From contig NZ_SOAU01000001.1 in NCBI RefSeq assembly GCF_004364865.1, positions 2,574,001 through 2,638,000 of the forward strand: a DNA stretch of 64,000 nt. Reading direction: 5' to 3'. Below, in pieces: positions 52,498-62,113 of the stretch (its first letter is position 1; every line of letters starts with the position of its first letter). The notes beneath the pieces were generated by a model. That model was not told the origin of the DNA. It was given only the letters and a program-made list of their open reading frames with translations, and did no database searches. The position numbers were made by a program, and so were the translations under genes. The stretch comes from Ilumatobacter fluminis (lineage in GTDB: Bacteria > Actinomycetota > Acidimicrobiia > Acidimicrobiales > Ilumatobacteraceae).

Positions 52498-53300
52498 GAC
52501 GTGGCCTCCTCGTCGGTGGGTGTGGTGACGTCGGGGGCCGCGACGTCGGCGGGACTGGCGGGTTCGAGGCTGTAGCCGGTGATCATCGAGCGGAAGTTGT
52601 TCCATCCGGCACGGGCCACCTGGAGCAGGTGGACGACGAAGAACAGGACGATGCCGATCGTCATCGCGAAGTGGGTGAGCCGTGCGCCCTGGTAGCCGCC
52701 GAACAGGTACGGCAGCGGGTGGAGCTGGGTCGGCTTGTAGATCGCGAAGCCGCTGATCACGAGGATCGCCGCCATGACGAGCACGGCGGTGTACGCCATG
52801 CGCTGGGCGGCGTTGTACTTGCCCTGCGGCGGGGCGTCCTTGCGGAGGTGCAGATCGTGAGCGACGACCTGGGCGGCTTCTCTCGGCACCCGTCGGTCGG
52901 GGACGATGTGCCGCCACTCCCCCGTCAGAGCGAGGTAGATCGAGTAGGCGACGCCGTTGATGACGAACAACCACCCGAACGAGAAGTGGAACGCCATCCC
53001 GCGCGCCAACCGGCGGTCGAGGCCGAGTTGTTCGTAGACGACCTCGGGGAAGAACGCGAACCACTCCCAGCTGCCGATGCCGAACGCATAGACGTCCTCG
53101 GCCCAGTAGATGCGGAGGCCGCTCCACACCATGATGGTCAGCAGCGGGACGTTGATCCAGTGGAACCACCGGATCGCCCGTGGATGGACGAGGCGTGCGA
53201 CGCGGTCGTCGCCGGGCGTCGACGGTTCGTCCGGCCCCGCGTCGTCGTGCTGGTCGTGCCGGTCGTCGTGCTGTTCGTGGTCGATGTCGATGGAGGTCAT
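52494..53300 (-). CDS. cytochrome b (b561-like) membrane subunit
   Basis: 268 residues from ATG 53300 with a GGGAG ribosome-binding site. A His/Asp-rich N-terminal stretch is followed by about four to five membrane helices with heme-ligand candidates (IRWFHWINVPLL, ARGMAFHFSFGWLFV, RLTHFAMTIGIVLFFVVHLLQVARAGW). The arrangement resembles the nickel-hydrogenase/formate-dehydrogenase/b561-type cytochrome b family. It probably passes electrons between the quinone pool and the exported molybdoenzyme encoded next to it (four-base overlap). Its N-terminus has an unusual run of His/Asp (about 5-25). Confidence 0.87.
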   Translation of the reverse strand: MTSIDIDHEQHDDRHDQHDDAGPDEPSTPGDDRVARLVHPRAIRWFHWINVPLLTIMVWSGLRIYWAEDVYAFGIGSWEWFAFFPEVVYEQLGLDRRLARGMAFHFSFGWLFVINGVAYSIYLALTGEWRHIVPDRRVPREAAQVVAHDLHLRKDAPPQGKYNAAQRMAYTAVLVMAAILVISGFAIYKPTQLHPLPYLFGGYQGARLTHFAMTIGIVLFFVVHLLQVARAGWNNFRSMITGYSLEPASPADVAAPDVTTPTDEEATS

Positions 53301-53350
53301 GTGCGCTCCCGTCGCCAGGTGCGGCGAACGCCGCACCCAGCGAGGTTCGT

Positions 53351-54184
53351 TCAGCCGGCGGGCGGCGTCAAGACGGTGTCGATGATGTGGATCACGCCGT
53401 TGTCGGCGGTGATGTCGTATTCGACGACGGTGGCGTCGCCGACCATCACCGTGTCACCGTCGACGGTGATGGTGAGTTCGCTGCCGGCGAGGGTGGTGAA
53501 GGCCTGGCCGTTCATGTCCATCACCATGGCGGCGTCGTCGCTGCCTTCGACCACGTGGGCCTCGAGCAGCGTCGTGAGGGCGTCGGTGTCGGCGAGGACG
53601 TCGTCGGCGGTCATGTCCATCTCGCCGAGGTAGGCGGCGAACGCCTCGTCGGTGGGAGCGAACACGGTGAAGGGACCCTCGTCGTGCAGGGCGTCCTGCA
53701 GTCCGGCGGCGTGGATCGCGTCGTCGAGGACGGTGAGATCGTCACGGTCGATGATGCGACTCATCAGGTCGTTCATCGACATGTCGTCGGCCATGTCATC
53801 GTCGGCCATGTCATCGTCGGACATGTCGTCATCGGACATGTCGTCATCGGACATGTCATCGTCGGACATGTCATCGTCGGCCATCTCGTCATCGGCCATG
53901 TCATCGTCGGACATCTCGTCATCGGACATGTCATCGTCGGCCATGTCATCGTCGGACATCTCGTCATCGGCCATCTCGTCATCGGCCATCTCGTCATCGG
54001 CCATCTCGTCGTCGGCCATGTCGTCGTCGGCCATCTCGTCATCGGCCATGTCGTCATCGGCCATGTCGTCATCGGCGACGGACTCGACGGGCGCGGCGGT
54101 GTCGTTGCCGTCGTCGTCACCACACGCTGCGAGGGTGAGCGCTGCGGCGACGGTGGCGGCGAGGGCGGTTCGGGTACGGATCAT
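53351..54184 (-). CDS. fasciclin (FAS1) lipoprotein with acidic-Met pentapeptide repeats
   Basis: 277 residues. Signal peptide with lipobox LAACG; then an unusual tract of 19 pentapeptides DD(D/E)M(A/S) (about residues 38-132); then one FAS1 domain (about 140-275) with LTVLDDAIHAAGLQDALHDEGPFTVFAPTDEAFAA and NGVIHIIDTVLTP. FAS1 mediates adhesion or carbohydrate interaction. The repeats could bind metal (Cu or other soft metals) because of Met and Asp, but this is inference. It lies 50 bp upstream of the cytochrome b gene in the same direction, so a three-gene unit with the molybdoenzyme is likely. Confidence 0.87.
   Translation of the reverse strand: MIRTRTALAATVAAALTLAACGDDDGNDTAAPVESVADDDMADDDMADDEMADDDMADDEMADDEMADDEMADDEMSDDDMADDDMSDDEMSDDDMADDEMADDDMSDDDMSDDDMSDDDMSDDDMADDDMADDMSMNDLMSRIIDRDDLTVLDDAIHAAGLQDALHDEGPFTVFAPTDEAFAAYLGEMDMTADDVLADTDALTTLLEAHVVEGSDDAAMVMDMNGQAFTTLAGSELTITVDGDTVMVGDATVVEYDITADNGVIHIIDTVLTPPAG
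53789..54073 (-). repeat. 19 tandem 15-bp repeats coding DD(D/E)M(A/S)
   Basis: Fifteen-base units, read on the plus strand as GCCAT-GTCGTCATCG variants, within the fasciclin gene. Wobble positions differ among copies (ATC/GTC, GTC/CTC), and exactly 19 in-frame units were counted in the protein. On the opposite strand they create artefactual long Val/Ile/Gly/His ORFs. Confidence 0.9.
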
Positions 54185-54336
54185 GCTGCCTCCTGGTTCG
54201 GGGGTGGACGAGAGCGACGGTACGGACGCCCACCCGCCGCTACCAGGCAGTTCTCCGGTTGTTTCTCGACTCGTTCGGACCCGTTCCGCACCTTCTCCGT
54301 CCGTTCCCCGTTCGGGCCGAGCAGTACCGTCGGGAC

Positions 54337-55638
54337 ATGGCCGATCTGCTCGCACTCTCCAGCCGCATCATCGACGACCGCATCCTCGACGAGCCGGTCA
54401 ATCGCGTCACGCAAGAGCTCAGCGAGATCGGCGACGGCATGGCGGTCGTCGAGAGCTTCAGCCACTCCGCCGTCGTGCGTACGGACGCCGGCGCGATCGC
54501 GTTCGACGCCTCACACCGCAGCAGCGGCGACGACGTGGCAGCGGCGATCGACGACTGGTCCGACGTGCCCGTCACCCATCTCGTCTACACCCACGGTCAC
54601 ATCGACCACGTCGGCGGCAGCGGGGCGTTCGCCGAGCGCTGGAACGACATCGACGTGATCGGCCACGAGCGGGTCAGCGCACGCTTCGAGCGCTACCGGG
54701 CGACCAACGACTGGAACATCGACATCAACCAGCGCCAGTTCGGCGGAATCCGACAGGACCAGGGGCTGCTGCTGGCCGAGTCGGACGACGAGGCGCTCGC
54801 CCGCTGGCGACAGTTCCTGCCGGCGAGCACCCTCTGGCCGACGACCGTCGTCGGCGACTCCCACACCGTGCAGGTCGGCGACGAGACGATCGAACTGTTC
54901 CACGATCGCGGCGAGACGGATGACCATCTGTGGGCGTGGCTGCCGCATCGCAAGGCGATCATGGCCGGCGATTTCCTGATCTGGAACTTCCCGAACGCCG
55001 GCAACCCGCAGAAGGTGCAGCGATACCCGATCGAGTGGGCAGCGGCGCTGCGACGGATGGCGGCGCTCGAGCCCGAACTGGTCGTACCGGCGCACGGGTT
55101 GCCGATCGCCGGCGCCGAGCGGATCTCGACGGTGCTGAACACCGTCGCCGATGCGCTCGACGCGATCGTCGACGAGGTCGTGTCGATGATGAACGCCGGT
55201 GCGAAGCTCGACGAGATCGTGCACACGGTTCGGGTCCCGGACGACACCCTGGCGCTCCCCTACCTTCGACCCCTCTACGACGAGCCCGAGTTCGTCGTTC
55301 GCAATGTCTGGCGCCAGTTCGGAGGCTGGTGGGACGGTGCCGCGAGCCGGTTGAAGCCGGCTCCCGACGCGGCCGTGGGTGCCGTCGTGGCCGAGCTGGC
55401 CGGCGGCACGCAGGCCCTGCTCGACCGAGCCGATCAGGCGCTCGACGACGGCGACATCCGACTCGCGAGCCACCTCGCCGACTTCGCCGGGTGGGCAGCA
55501 CCCGACGATCCCGACGTGCACGCGAAGCGGGCAGAGGTCTATCTGCGGCGCCGCAAGGTCGAGTCGTCGCTGATGTCGAAGGGCATCTTCGCAGCGGCCG
55601 CCCGCGAGTCGCAGATCGTCGCCGAACGCGACAGCTGA
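54337..55638 (+). CDS. metallo-beta-lactamase-fold hydrolase, alkylsulfatase-like
   Basis: 433 residues from ATG 54337. The metal-binding motif THGHIDHVGG (His-x-His-x-Asp-His) and the later HDRGETDDHLWAW and VPAHGLPI indicate a two-metal hydrolase. The C-terminal part (about 270-430: AGAKLDEIVHTVRVPDDTLALPYLRPLYDEP ... VRNVWRQFGGWWDGAASRLKP) matches the dimerisation domain of class III alkylsulfatases (SdsA-like). Cytoplasmic; no signal peptide. Substrate may be an alkyl sulfate or another hydrophobic ester. Divergent from the fasciclin gene (152 bp). Ends in a shared terminator. Confidence 0.88.
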   Translation: MADLLALSSRIIDDRILDEPVNRVTQELSEIGDGMAVVESFSHSAVVRTDAGAIAFDASHRSSGDDVAAAIDDWSDVPVTHLVYTHGHIDHVGGSGAFAERWNDIDVIGHERVSARFERYRATNDWNIDINQRQFGGIRQDQGLLLAESDDEALARWRQFLPASTLWPTTVVGDSHTVQVGDETIELFHDRGETDDHLWAWLPHRKAIMAGDFLIWNFPNAGNPQKVQRYPIEWAAALRRMAALEPELVVPAHGLPIAGAERISTVLNTVADALDAIVDEVVSMMNAGAKLDEIVHTVRVPDDTLALPYLRPLYDEPEFVVRNVWRQFGGWWDGAASRLKPAPDAAVGAVVAELAGGTQALLDRADQALDDGDIRLASHLADFAGWAAPDDPDVHAKRAEVYLRRRKVESSLMSKGIFAAAARESQIVAERDS

Positions 55639-55658
55639 GCGCCGCTTCGGGATCGAGG

Positions 55659-55704
55659 CTGCGCCCCGACTCGGTCTCCCTACCAGAACCGGGCCGGGGC
55701 GCAG
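55659..55704. terminator. bidirectional hairpin between MBL hydrolase and PhoX-like gene
   Basis: Arms CTGCGCCCCG (55659-55668) and CGGGGCGCAG (55695-55704) pair perfectly; the interior also allows GGT/ACC pairing. It lies between two converging genes, 20 bp after one stop and 3 bp before the other, and probably terminates both. Confidence 0.8.
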
Positions 55705-55707
55705 ACG

Positions 55708-57552
55708 TCACGAACCGATGACGCCGCCGTCCTTGCGGGTGATCACGAAGGTGGCGTCGCGAGGGATCTCGGGACCGCCGGCTCCCGGCACCGGGAAGTT
55801 GGTCGACGACGGGTCGCCGTTGCCCGGATGCTGGGTGTTGACGAACATCGTCCGACGGTCAGGGGTAACGGCGATGCCAGTGATCTCGTCGCCGTCGACG
55901 CCGGCGAAGATGCGCCGGATCTCCTTGGTCTTGGGGTCGGCGACGAGCATCTGGTTGTTGCCGTACGGCTGGTCGCCGTCGGTCTGGACGAACACACGGC
56001 CGTCGGGGTCGACCCACAAGCCGTCGGGTGATCCGTAGGCAGCCTCGGTGCCGTGGCTGTCCTGGGCGATCAGGAAGATGTCCCACTCGAAGGATGTCCC
56101 GACGTGCTTGTCGCTGTCGCGCCAGCGGATGATGTGCCCGTCCGGGTTCGGCGCGAGCGGATTGGCGGCGTTTGCCTCGGTGCGGCGGGTGTTGTTGGTC
56201 AGGGTGCAGTACACGTCGCCGTTCGGGGCGACCGAGGTCCACTCGGGGCGGTCCATCGGGGTGGCGCCGAGCAGGTCGGCGGCTCGGCGTGCGTAGACGA
56301 GGACCTCGGCCTGGTCGGCGAACTCGGCGGCGAGCACCGGGTTGTCGATCGTGAGCTCGAGCCACTGGCCGGTGCCGTCGTCGTCGAAACGGGCGACGAA
56401 CAGCTGGCCTTCGCTGAGCGGGCTCTTGCCCTGCGCACGCATCGACTTCCAGTTCTTGGCCGACACGAACTTGTAGATGTAGTCGAACCGCTCGTCGTCG
56501 CCCATGTAGCCGACCACGCGACCGCCACGGCCGACGGTGAGTGCGATGCCTTCGTGCTTCACGCGCCCGAGCGCCGTGTGCTTCACCGGTGCCGACGTCG
56601 GACTCATCGGGTCGATCTCGACGATCCAGCCGAAGCGGTTGGACTCGTTCGCGTAGTCGGGGTTCGTCAGGTCGAATCGCTCGTCGAAGACGTGCCAGCC
56701 GTAGCCGAACCCGCCGGACGACAGGCCGTAACGCGCCTGACGCTCGGTCGCCGTGAACGTCTCGTTCGCGCCGAAGTAGCCATTGAAGTTTTCTTCGCAG
56801 GTGAGGTACGTACCCCACGGCGTCGAGCCGTTGGCGCAGTTGTTCACCGTGCCGGCGGGAGCGTTGCCCGCCGGGTTGTCGAGCAGCGGGTGCCCGGCGA
56901 CGGGACCGTCGAAGGTGACCGGGGTGTTCGGGGTGATCCGCCGGTTGTAGCTCGACGCGACCCGCTCCCACGCGCCGTTGGTGCGCTTCAGTTCGACGAC
57001 CGCGTTGCCGTGGATCGCCTGCGAGATGCGGACGTCCTCGAGACTCTCGGGAAACGCCTTGCCGAGCACGTGGGGCGTGGTGCCGTACTCGTGGTTGATG
57101 CACAGGATTCCGTGGTCGCTGCGCCCGTTGATCGGGAAGAAGTGCATCCCGTCGTGCCCGAGTCCGATCTGCTGGAGCGCCTCGGCCTCGGAGGCGGGAC
57201 GACCCCCGTTGGTGTCGACGCCGCCGGGCTGCAGCGGAGTGCCCCACGGGATGATCACGTCGTACTGGTAGTCGTCGGAGATCGTCGGGTTCGGCCCACC
57301 CGGGTTCGGGCACGGAGCGAACCCGATCAGGGAATTGTGGAACACGGCGTTGCCGTTGCCCTTGCCGTTGCCGGTCTTGGCGGGCGCGCCGGCCTCGGCG
57401 ACGCTCGATGCGCCGAAGAACGCGATCGCAGCCGTGGCGCCGCCGCCGATGAGGGCCTTGCGGCGGCTGAGGTTGGTGGCCAACACGTCCTGGAAGGGAC
57501 GGTTGGTCGAAGGGTTGCTGATGCCGTCGTCAACGGTCACGGGGGTCTCCAT
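55708..57552 (-). CDS. PhoX-like (DUF839) exported phosphatase
   Basis: 614 residues from ATG 57552. Twin-arginine signal: LSRRKALIGGGATAAIAFFGASSVAEA. The remaining protein carries the DUF839/PhoX landmarks: ICINHEYGTTPHV, NNCANGSTPWGTYLTCEENFNGYFG, HTALGRVKHEGIALTVGRGGRVVGYMGDDERFDYIYKFVS and PDGLWVDPDGRVFVQTDGDQ. PhoX is a calcium/iron-dependent alkaline phosphatase exported through Tat. Possible phosphate-scavenging role. No Pho box was identified. Divergent from the VWA lipoprotein gene. Confidence 0.88.
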   Translation of the reverse strand: METPVTVDDGISNPSTNRPFQDVLATNLSRRKALIGGGATAAIAFFGASSVAEAGAPAKTGNGKGNGNAVFHNSLIGFAPCPNPGGPNPTISDDYQYDVIIPWGTPLQPGGVDTNGGRPASEAEALQQIGLGHDGMHFFPINGRSDHGILCINHEYGTTPHVLGKAFPESLEDVRISQAIHGNAVVELKRTNGAWERVASSYNRRITPNTPVTFDGPVAGHPLLDNPAGNAPAGTVNNCANGSTPWGTYLTCEENFNGYFGANETFTATERQARYGLSSGGFGYGWHVFDERFDLTNPDYANESNRFGWIVEIDPMSPTSAPVKHTALGRVKHEGIALTVGRGGRVVGYMGDDERFDYIYKFVSAKNWKSMRAQGKSPLSEGQLFVARFDDDGTGQWLELTIDNPVLAAEFADQAEVLVYARRAADLLGATPMDRPEWTSVAPNGDVYCTLTNNTRRTEANAANPLAPNPDGHIIRWRDSDKHVGTSFEWDIFLIAQDSHGTEAAYGSPDGLWVDPDGRVFVQTDGDQPYGNNQMLVADPKTKEIRRIFAGVDGDEITGIAVTPDRRTMFVNTQHPGNGDPSSTNFPVPGAGGPEIPRDATFVITRKDGGVIGS

Positions 57553-57761
57553 TCGCCTGGGGATCGTGGGATCGTCGGCGAACCTAGATCGGGGTGGTGG
57601 ACGTCCGATCGCCGGTCGGTGAACACCCGTCGACCGAGTGGTGAACAGTCGGCGGTACGGACTCGACCCGGTCGCCGACCGGTTGGGAGGCCCCCGTTTC
57701 GTCATCCGTTCGACACATGGGCATCGGGAACCGGTCCGGTGGCGACGTTCGTCCAACCGCC

Positions 57762-59525
57762 ATGAAGCGCAGCAACGTGAACCAGACAGTGGCGGCCTTG
57801 GTCGCCGTGGGGGTGATGCTCACTGCTTGCAGTGGGGATGACGACGACTCTTCGAGCGACGACGACGTCGAGCAGTCGTCCCGGTCGTCCGAGTCGTCCG
57901 ACGGAGGGCGAGACGAGGAGGACGTCTTCGCACCACCGGCCGACGAACCGGCGTCCGAGCCAGCCGACGACGCCCGAGACGACAGCGGTGACGACGCCGA
58001 GAGCGACGACATGGCGACCGAGGAGCCGGCGGAGGAACCTGCCGATGCTCCGGCCGGGGACGCCGACGCCGAGTTCGCCGACGAGGCCGCGGCGCCGACC
58101 GCCGGTGAGGACGGGTCCGGCGGGTTGTTCGAGTCCGAACCGGTCGAGCCGACCGACCGCGAGCAGGACAACACCTTCGAGGACTACGGCTATCGCGACT
58201 TCGTCGAGACGAGCGACGACCCGTTGTCGACGTTCGCCCTCGATGTCGACACCGGTTCGTACACGGTCATGCGACGGTGGATCGACGAAGGGGTGCTCCC
58301 GCCGATCGAGTCGGTCCGCCCGGAGGAGTACGTCAACGCCTTCTCGTACGACTACGACACGCCGCGCAGCGGTCTGGAGATCAGCGTCGACGGTGGCCCA
58401 TCACCGTTCGACGACGACAATGTGCTCGTCCGCATCGGTGTGCAAGGCGAGATCGTCGACGACGACGACCGGGGTCCGGCCGCGCTCACCTTCGTGGTCG
58501 ACACGTCCGGGTCGATGGATCGAGACGATCGTCTCGGGCTGGTGAAGGAGTCGCTCGAGATCCTCGTCGAGGAGTTGGACGACGACGACACGGTCGCGAT
58601 CGTCACCTACTCCGACGCCTCGGGCGTCGTGCTGTTCCCGACGCCGGTCAGCGAACGAGACGTGATCCTCGACGCGATCGACGACCTCGAGCCCGGCGGG
58701 TCGACCAACCTCGAGAGCGGACTCCGCACGGGCTACGAACTGGCCGGCGAGGCCTTCCGAGACGACGGCATCAATCGGGTCGTGCTCGCCTCGGACGGTG
58801 TCGCCAACGTCGGCGTGACCGACCCGGACGCCTTGGCGGCGATGATCCGAGACGATGCCGACCGCGGCATCAACCTCGTGACGGTCGGCTTCGGCATGGG
58901 CAACTTCAACGACGTCACGATGGAGCAGCTCGCCGACCAGGGCGACGGTTTCTACGCCTACGTCGACACCGACGAGGAGGCCGAGCGCCTGTTCGAGGAC
59001 GAGCTGACATCGACACTGCTCACCGTGGCGAAGGACGCCAAGATCCAGGTCGAGTTCGACCCGGAGATCGTCGAGGCCTACCGGCTGATCGGGTTCGAGA
59101 ACCGGGGTGTGCGCGACAGCGATTTCCGCAACGACGACGTCGACGCCGGCGAGCTCGGTGCCGGTCACCAGGTAACCGCCGTCTACGAGCTCGAACTCGA
59201 GCGTGGCGTCGACCTCGACGACCGGGACGAGATCGGCGAGGTGTTCCTGCGGTGGGAGGACCCGGACGACGGCGACGTGACCGAGATCGACGAGGACATC
59301 GACCTGCGCGACGTCGAGATCGATTGGGCGAGCACGCCGGACGACTTCCGCCTCGCGACCGTCGTGGCCGTCTTCGCGGAGGTATTGCGCGACAACCCGT
59401 ACGCCGACGACATCGAGATGGCGTCGCTCGTCGCCGAAGCCGACCGGCTGGCCGACGAGATGGACGACGACGACATCGACGAGCTCGCCGCACTCATCGA
59501 CGAAGCCGCCGATCTGATGGGCTGA
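57762..59525 (+). CDS. lipoprotein with von Willebrand factor A domain (YfbK-like)
   Basis: 587 residues. ATG 57762 gives a lipoprotein signal peptide with lipobox MLTAC. A very acidic Asp/Ser/Glu/Pro/Ala linker (about 24-145) precedes the globular part: an N-terminal von Willebrand-associated region (ALDVDTGSYTVMRRWIDEGVLPPIESVRPEEYVNAFSY), a VWA domain with MIDAS VDTSGSMD, VLASDGVANVG, and a C-terminal DUF3520-type region. YfbK-family proteins are surface-exposed but of unclear function. The metal ion at the MIDAS site suggests binding to a protein partner. Confidence 0.88.
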   Translation: MKRSNVNQTVAALVAVGVMLTACSGDDDDSSSDDDVEQSSRSSESSDGGRDEEDVFAPPADEPASEPADDARDDSGDDAESDDMATEEPAEEPADAPAGDADAEFADEAAAPTAGEDGSGGLFESEPVEPTDREQDNTFEDYGYRDFVETSDDPLSTFALDVDTGSYTVMRRWIDEGVLPPIESVRPEEYVNAFSYDYDTPRSGLEISVDGGPSPFDDDNVLVRIGVQGEIVDDDDRGPAALTFVVDTSGSMDRDDRLGLVKESLEILVEELDDDDTVAIVTYSDASGVVLFPTPVSERDVILDAIDDLEPGGSTNLESGLRTGYELAGEAFRDDGINRVVLASDGVANVGVTDPDALAAMIRDDADRGINLVTVGFGMGNFNDVTMEQLADQGDGFYAYVDTDEEAERLFEDELTSTLLTVAKDAKIQVEFDPEIVEAYRLIGFENRGVRDSDFRNDDVDAGELGAGHQVTAVYELELERGVDLDDRDEIGEVFLRWEDPDDGDVTEIDEDIDLRDVEIDWASTPDDFRLATVVAVFAEVLRDNPYADDIEMASLVAEADRLADEMDDDDIDELAALIDEAADLMG

Positions 59526-59549
59526 CCACGCCGAAGGTACGGTGCGGCC

Positions 59550-60545
59550 ATGGAACATGTTCGTTTCGGCCGCACCGGCCTTCGCGTCTCGAAGCTGTGC
59601 CTCGGCACGATGACCTTCGGGTTCCAGTGCGACGACGAGACCTCGTTCGCCATCATGGACACGGCGTACGACGCCGGGATCTCGTTCTTCGACACCGCCG
59701 ACGTGTACCCGATCGGTGGTCCGGTCGAGACGATCGGCCGGACCGAAGAGCTGATCGGTCGGTGGATGGCACGTCACGGTCGTCGTGACGACATCGTCCT
59801 GGCCACCAAGTGCTTCTTCCGCACCGGACCGAACGCGTGGGATCAGGGCAACAGCCGCAAGAACATCATGCGGGCGATCGACCGGTCGCTCGAGCGCCTC
59901 GGCACCGACTACGTCGACCTGTACCAGATCCACTTCTTCGATCCGCACACACCGATCGACGAGACGCTCCAGGCACTGGACGACCTCGTGCGGTCGGGCA
60001 AGGTCCGATACGTCGGCTGCTCGAACACGATGGCGTACCAGCTCGCCCGGGCGATCGGTCGCAGCGAGGCGCTCGGCATCAGCCGGTTCGAGGCGGTGCA
60101 GCCCCGCTACAACCTCCTGTTCCGAGAGAACGAACGCGAGCTGTTCCGCCTGTGTGACGAGGACGACGTCGCCGTCATCCCGTACAACCCGCTCGCCGGC
60201 GGCCTGCTCACCGGCAAGCACAGGCAGGGCGCACCCACCGAGGGCACCCGGTTCACGCTCGGCGGCGCAGGCGAGATGTACTCGGAGCGCTACTGGCAGG
60301 ATCAGATGTTCGCGTCGGTCGAAGACCTGCGGGCCGTCGCCGAGGACGCCGGGGTGCCGATGACGACGATGGCGATCCAGTGGGTACTCGCCAACCCGGT
60401 GGTCACGGCACCGATCATCGGTGCCAGCCGCCCGGAACAGCTCGCCGCGTCGGTCGCAGCGGTCGAGTCACCGATCGACGCCGACGTCAAGGCGAAGCTC
60501 GACGAACTCACCGCCCTGTACCGACAGGGCGATCACGAACGCTGA
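59550..60545 (+). CDS. aldo/keto reductase
   Basis: 331 residues, (beta/alpha)8 barrel. Catalytic tetrad candidates: Asp in ISFFDTADVYP, Tyr in the same motif (DVYP), Lys in VLATKCFFRT and His in LYQIHFFDPH. NADPH-binding C-terminal part includes PIIGASRPEQLAASVAA. It has the full length and typical LCLGTMTFGFQCDDETSF start. Substrate unknown. It follows the VWA gene by 24 bp and could be co-transcribed. Confidence 0.95.
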   Translation: MEHVRFGRTGLRVSKLCLGTMTFGFQCDDETSFAIMDTAYDAGISFFDTADVYPIGGPVETIGRTEELIGRWMARHGRRDDIVLATKCFFRTGPNAWDQGNSRKNIMRAIDRSLERLGTDYVDLYQIHFFDPHTPIDETLQALDDLVRSGKVRYVGCSNTMAYQLARAIGRSEALGISRFEAVQPRYNLLFRENERELFRLCDEDDVAVIPYNPLAGGLLTGKHRQGAPTEGTRFTLGGAGEMYSERYWQDQMFASVEDLRAVAEDAGVPMTTMAIQWVLANPVVTAPIIGASRPEQLAASVAAVESPIDADVKAKLDELTALYRQGDHER

Positions 60546-60551
60546 GCGGTC

Positions 60552-61967
60552 TCAGCCGGCGTAGCCGGACGGGTTGCCCGTCGCCATGGCGTTCTGCACA
60601 CCGGCGATGATCGTGCGGATCTGCACGTAGTCGGGATTGCCCGGCTCGATCAGCGGCGGGATCAGACCGACCGACTCCTGGATCGCCTGGTTGTCGCCCA
60701 GGCGGTCCAGGAGCCGGCTGAACTCGCTCGACGACAGCGAGGTCCGCATCGAGTCGTCGAGCACGCCGGTGACGGAGCCGAACCCGGTCAACGCCTCGGT
60801 CGCCGAGACCTGGGAGCCGAGCGCTGCGAGCAGCTGACGCTGGCGACCCATCCGCTGGTAGTCGGAGTCGGCGTACCTCGAACGGGCGTATGCGATCGCC
60901 ATCGCTCCGTCCATGTCGACGGCGCCCGGGCCGATCGACGACGGCAGCTCGCGCTCGCCCGGCAGCGACGGTGGCAGCTCGATGCTGGTCGCCAGGTCGA
61001 GGGTGACGCCACCGACGGCGTCGATCACCTCCGTGAAGCCCTGCATGTTGACGAGGGCGAAGTCGTCGATCTGGATGCCGAGCGAGTAGCCGAGTGCTTC
61101 GGACAGTGCGACGGCCTCGGCTTGCAGCCCGTCGCGGCTGTAGGCGGCCATGAGTTCGTCGCGCGTCGACACGTACGGGAAGATCGCGTTGCCCAGATCG
61201 TCGAATCCGTTGGGGAACGCGTCGGCCATCGGGGTGCCTGGCGGGAACTGGATGCGGGTCAGGTTGCGCGGGATCGACACCAGCGCCGTGCGACCGGTCG
61301 GCTCGTGGATGGTGACGAGGATCATCGTGTCGGTACGGAGCCCCCACCGGCCCGGGCCGGCGTCGCCGCCGAACAGCACGATGTTCGTGAAGTCGCTCTG
61401 GTCGACCGCGGCGTTCGTCGGCGTGTACAGCGGGTCGTCGCTGCCGCCGGCGAACACGTCGGCGACAACGGTGCGGGCCTCGTTGGCCTGGAACGCCACC
61501 CAGTACGCGGGGAGGCCGAGCGCGAGCACCAGCACGGCGGCGACCGACGATCGACCGGCGATCCCGGGCGAACGCCGGTGGGCGTGGAACACCTCGCCGA
61601 TGGCGGCGAGCCGCACGACGACGGCGCCGAGCGCTGCCGCGGTGACGATCAGCAGGAACTGTGGGTCGAGAGCGAATCCGACCAGGTCGTCGCGGTTCGC
61701 GTACACCCAGGCGAGCATCACGAACGGCAGGAGCACCCCGACGACGAACAGGACGATGCCGAGCACGGGGTGCCGTTTCATCGAGGGCAGGCCGGGCACG
61801 AAGACGGACGCGAACAACTGGCCGGTGCCGGTGTTCTGGTCGAGCTGCGAGGGCGGCGGGGACGGACGCGCCGCCGCCGGCATCTCGGCGGTGCCGGATG
61901 ACGATCGGTCGGGCGAGTCGAACCGGCGGAGCCGTTCGAGCGCTGCGTCTTCACTGGGACGATTCAT
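60552..61967 (-). CDS. LytR-CpsA-Psr (LCP) family cell-wall ligase
   Basis: 471 residues from ATG 61967. A cytoplasmic N-terminal tail is followed by several membrane helices (about 70-190), then the extracellular LCP domain: [27 protein letters not shown] with the conserved Arg/Asp, [15 protein letters not shown]-like segment [17 protein letters not shown], and [24 protein letters not shown] enzymes transfer undecaprenyl-linked glycopolymers to peptidoglycan. The additional helices before the LCP domain are more than the single anchor usual in the family. Converges tightly on the aldo/keto reductase gene. Confidence 0.9.
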   Translation of the reverse strand: MNRPSEDAALERLRRFDSPDRSSSGTAEMPAAARPSPPPSQLDQNTGTGQLFASVFVPGLPSMKRHPVLGIVLFVVGVLLPFVMLAWVYANRDDLVGFALDPQFLLIVTAAALGAVVVRLAAIGEVFHAHRRSPGIAGRSSVAAVLVLALGLPAYWVAFQANEARTVVADVFAGGSDDPLYTPTNAAVDQSDFTNIVLFGGDAGPGRWGLRTDTMILVTIHEPTGRTALVSIPRNLTRIQFPPGTPMADAFPNGFDDLGNAIFPYVSTRDELMAAYSRDGLQAEAVALSEALGYSLGIQIDDFALVNMQGFTEVIDAVGGVTLDLATSIELPPSLPGERELPSSIGPGAVDMDGAMAIAYARSRYADSDYQRMGRQRQLLAALGSQVSATEALTGFGSVTGVLDDSMRTSLSSSEFSRLLDRLGDNQAIQESVGLIPPLIEPGNPDYVQIRTIIAGVQNAMATGNPSGYAG

Positions 61968-62113
61968 GGCGGCGCGGAACTCTACGGCGCCGCGAGCCGC
62001 TTCGGATGTCGCCCCTGAACGATCTCTCAGCATCGTCCGAACGACCCATGTCCCCAGCCGATCCGGGACGTTCGGCCGTGGACAGATGGGCGATCGGAAT
62101 TGACGATGGAGTC

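Noticed and set aside
53180-54658. Plus-strand protein with many IVGHVIVGH repeats
   Set aside because: It is the complement of the 15-bp repeats of the fasciclin lipoprotein, which has a signal peptide and a recognisable FAS1 domain.
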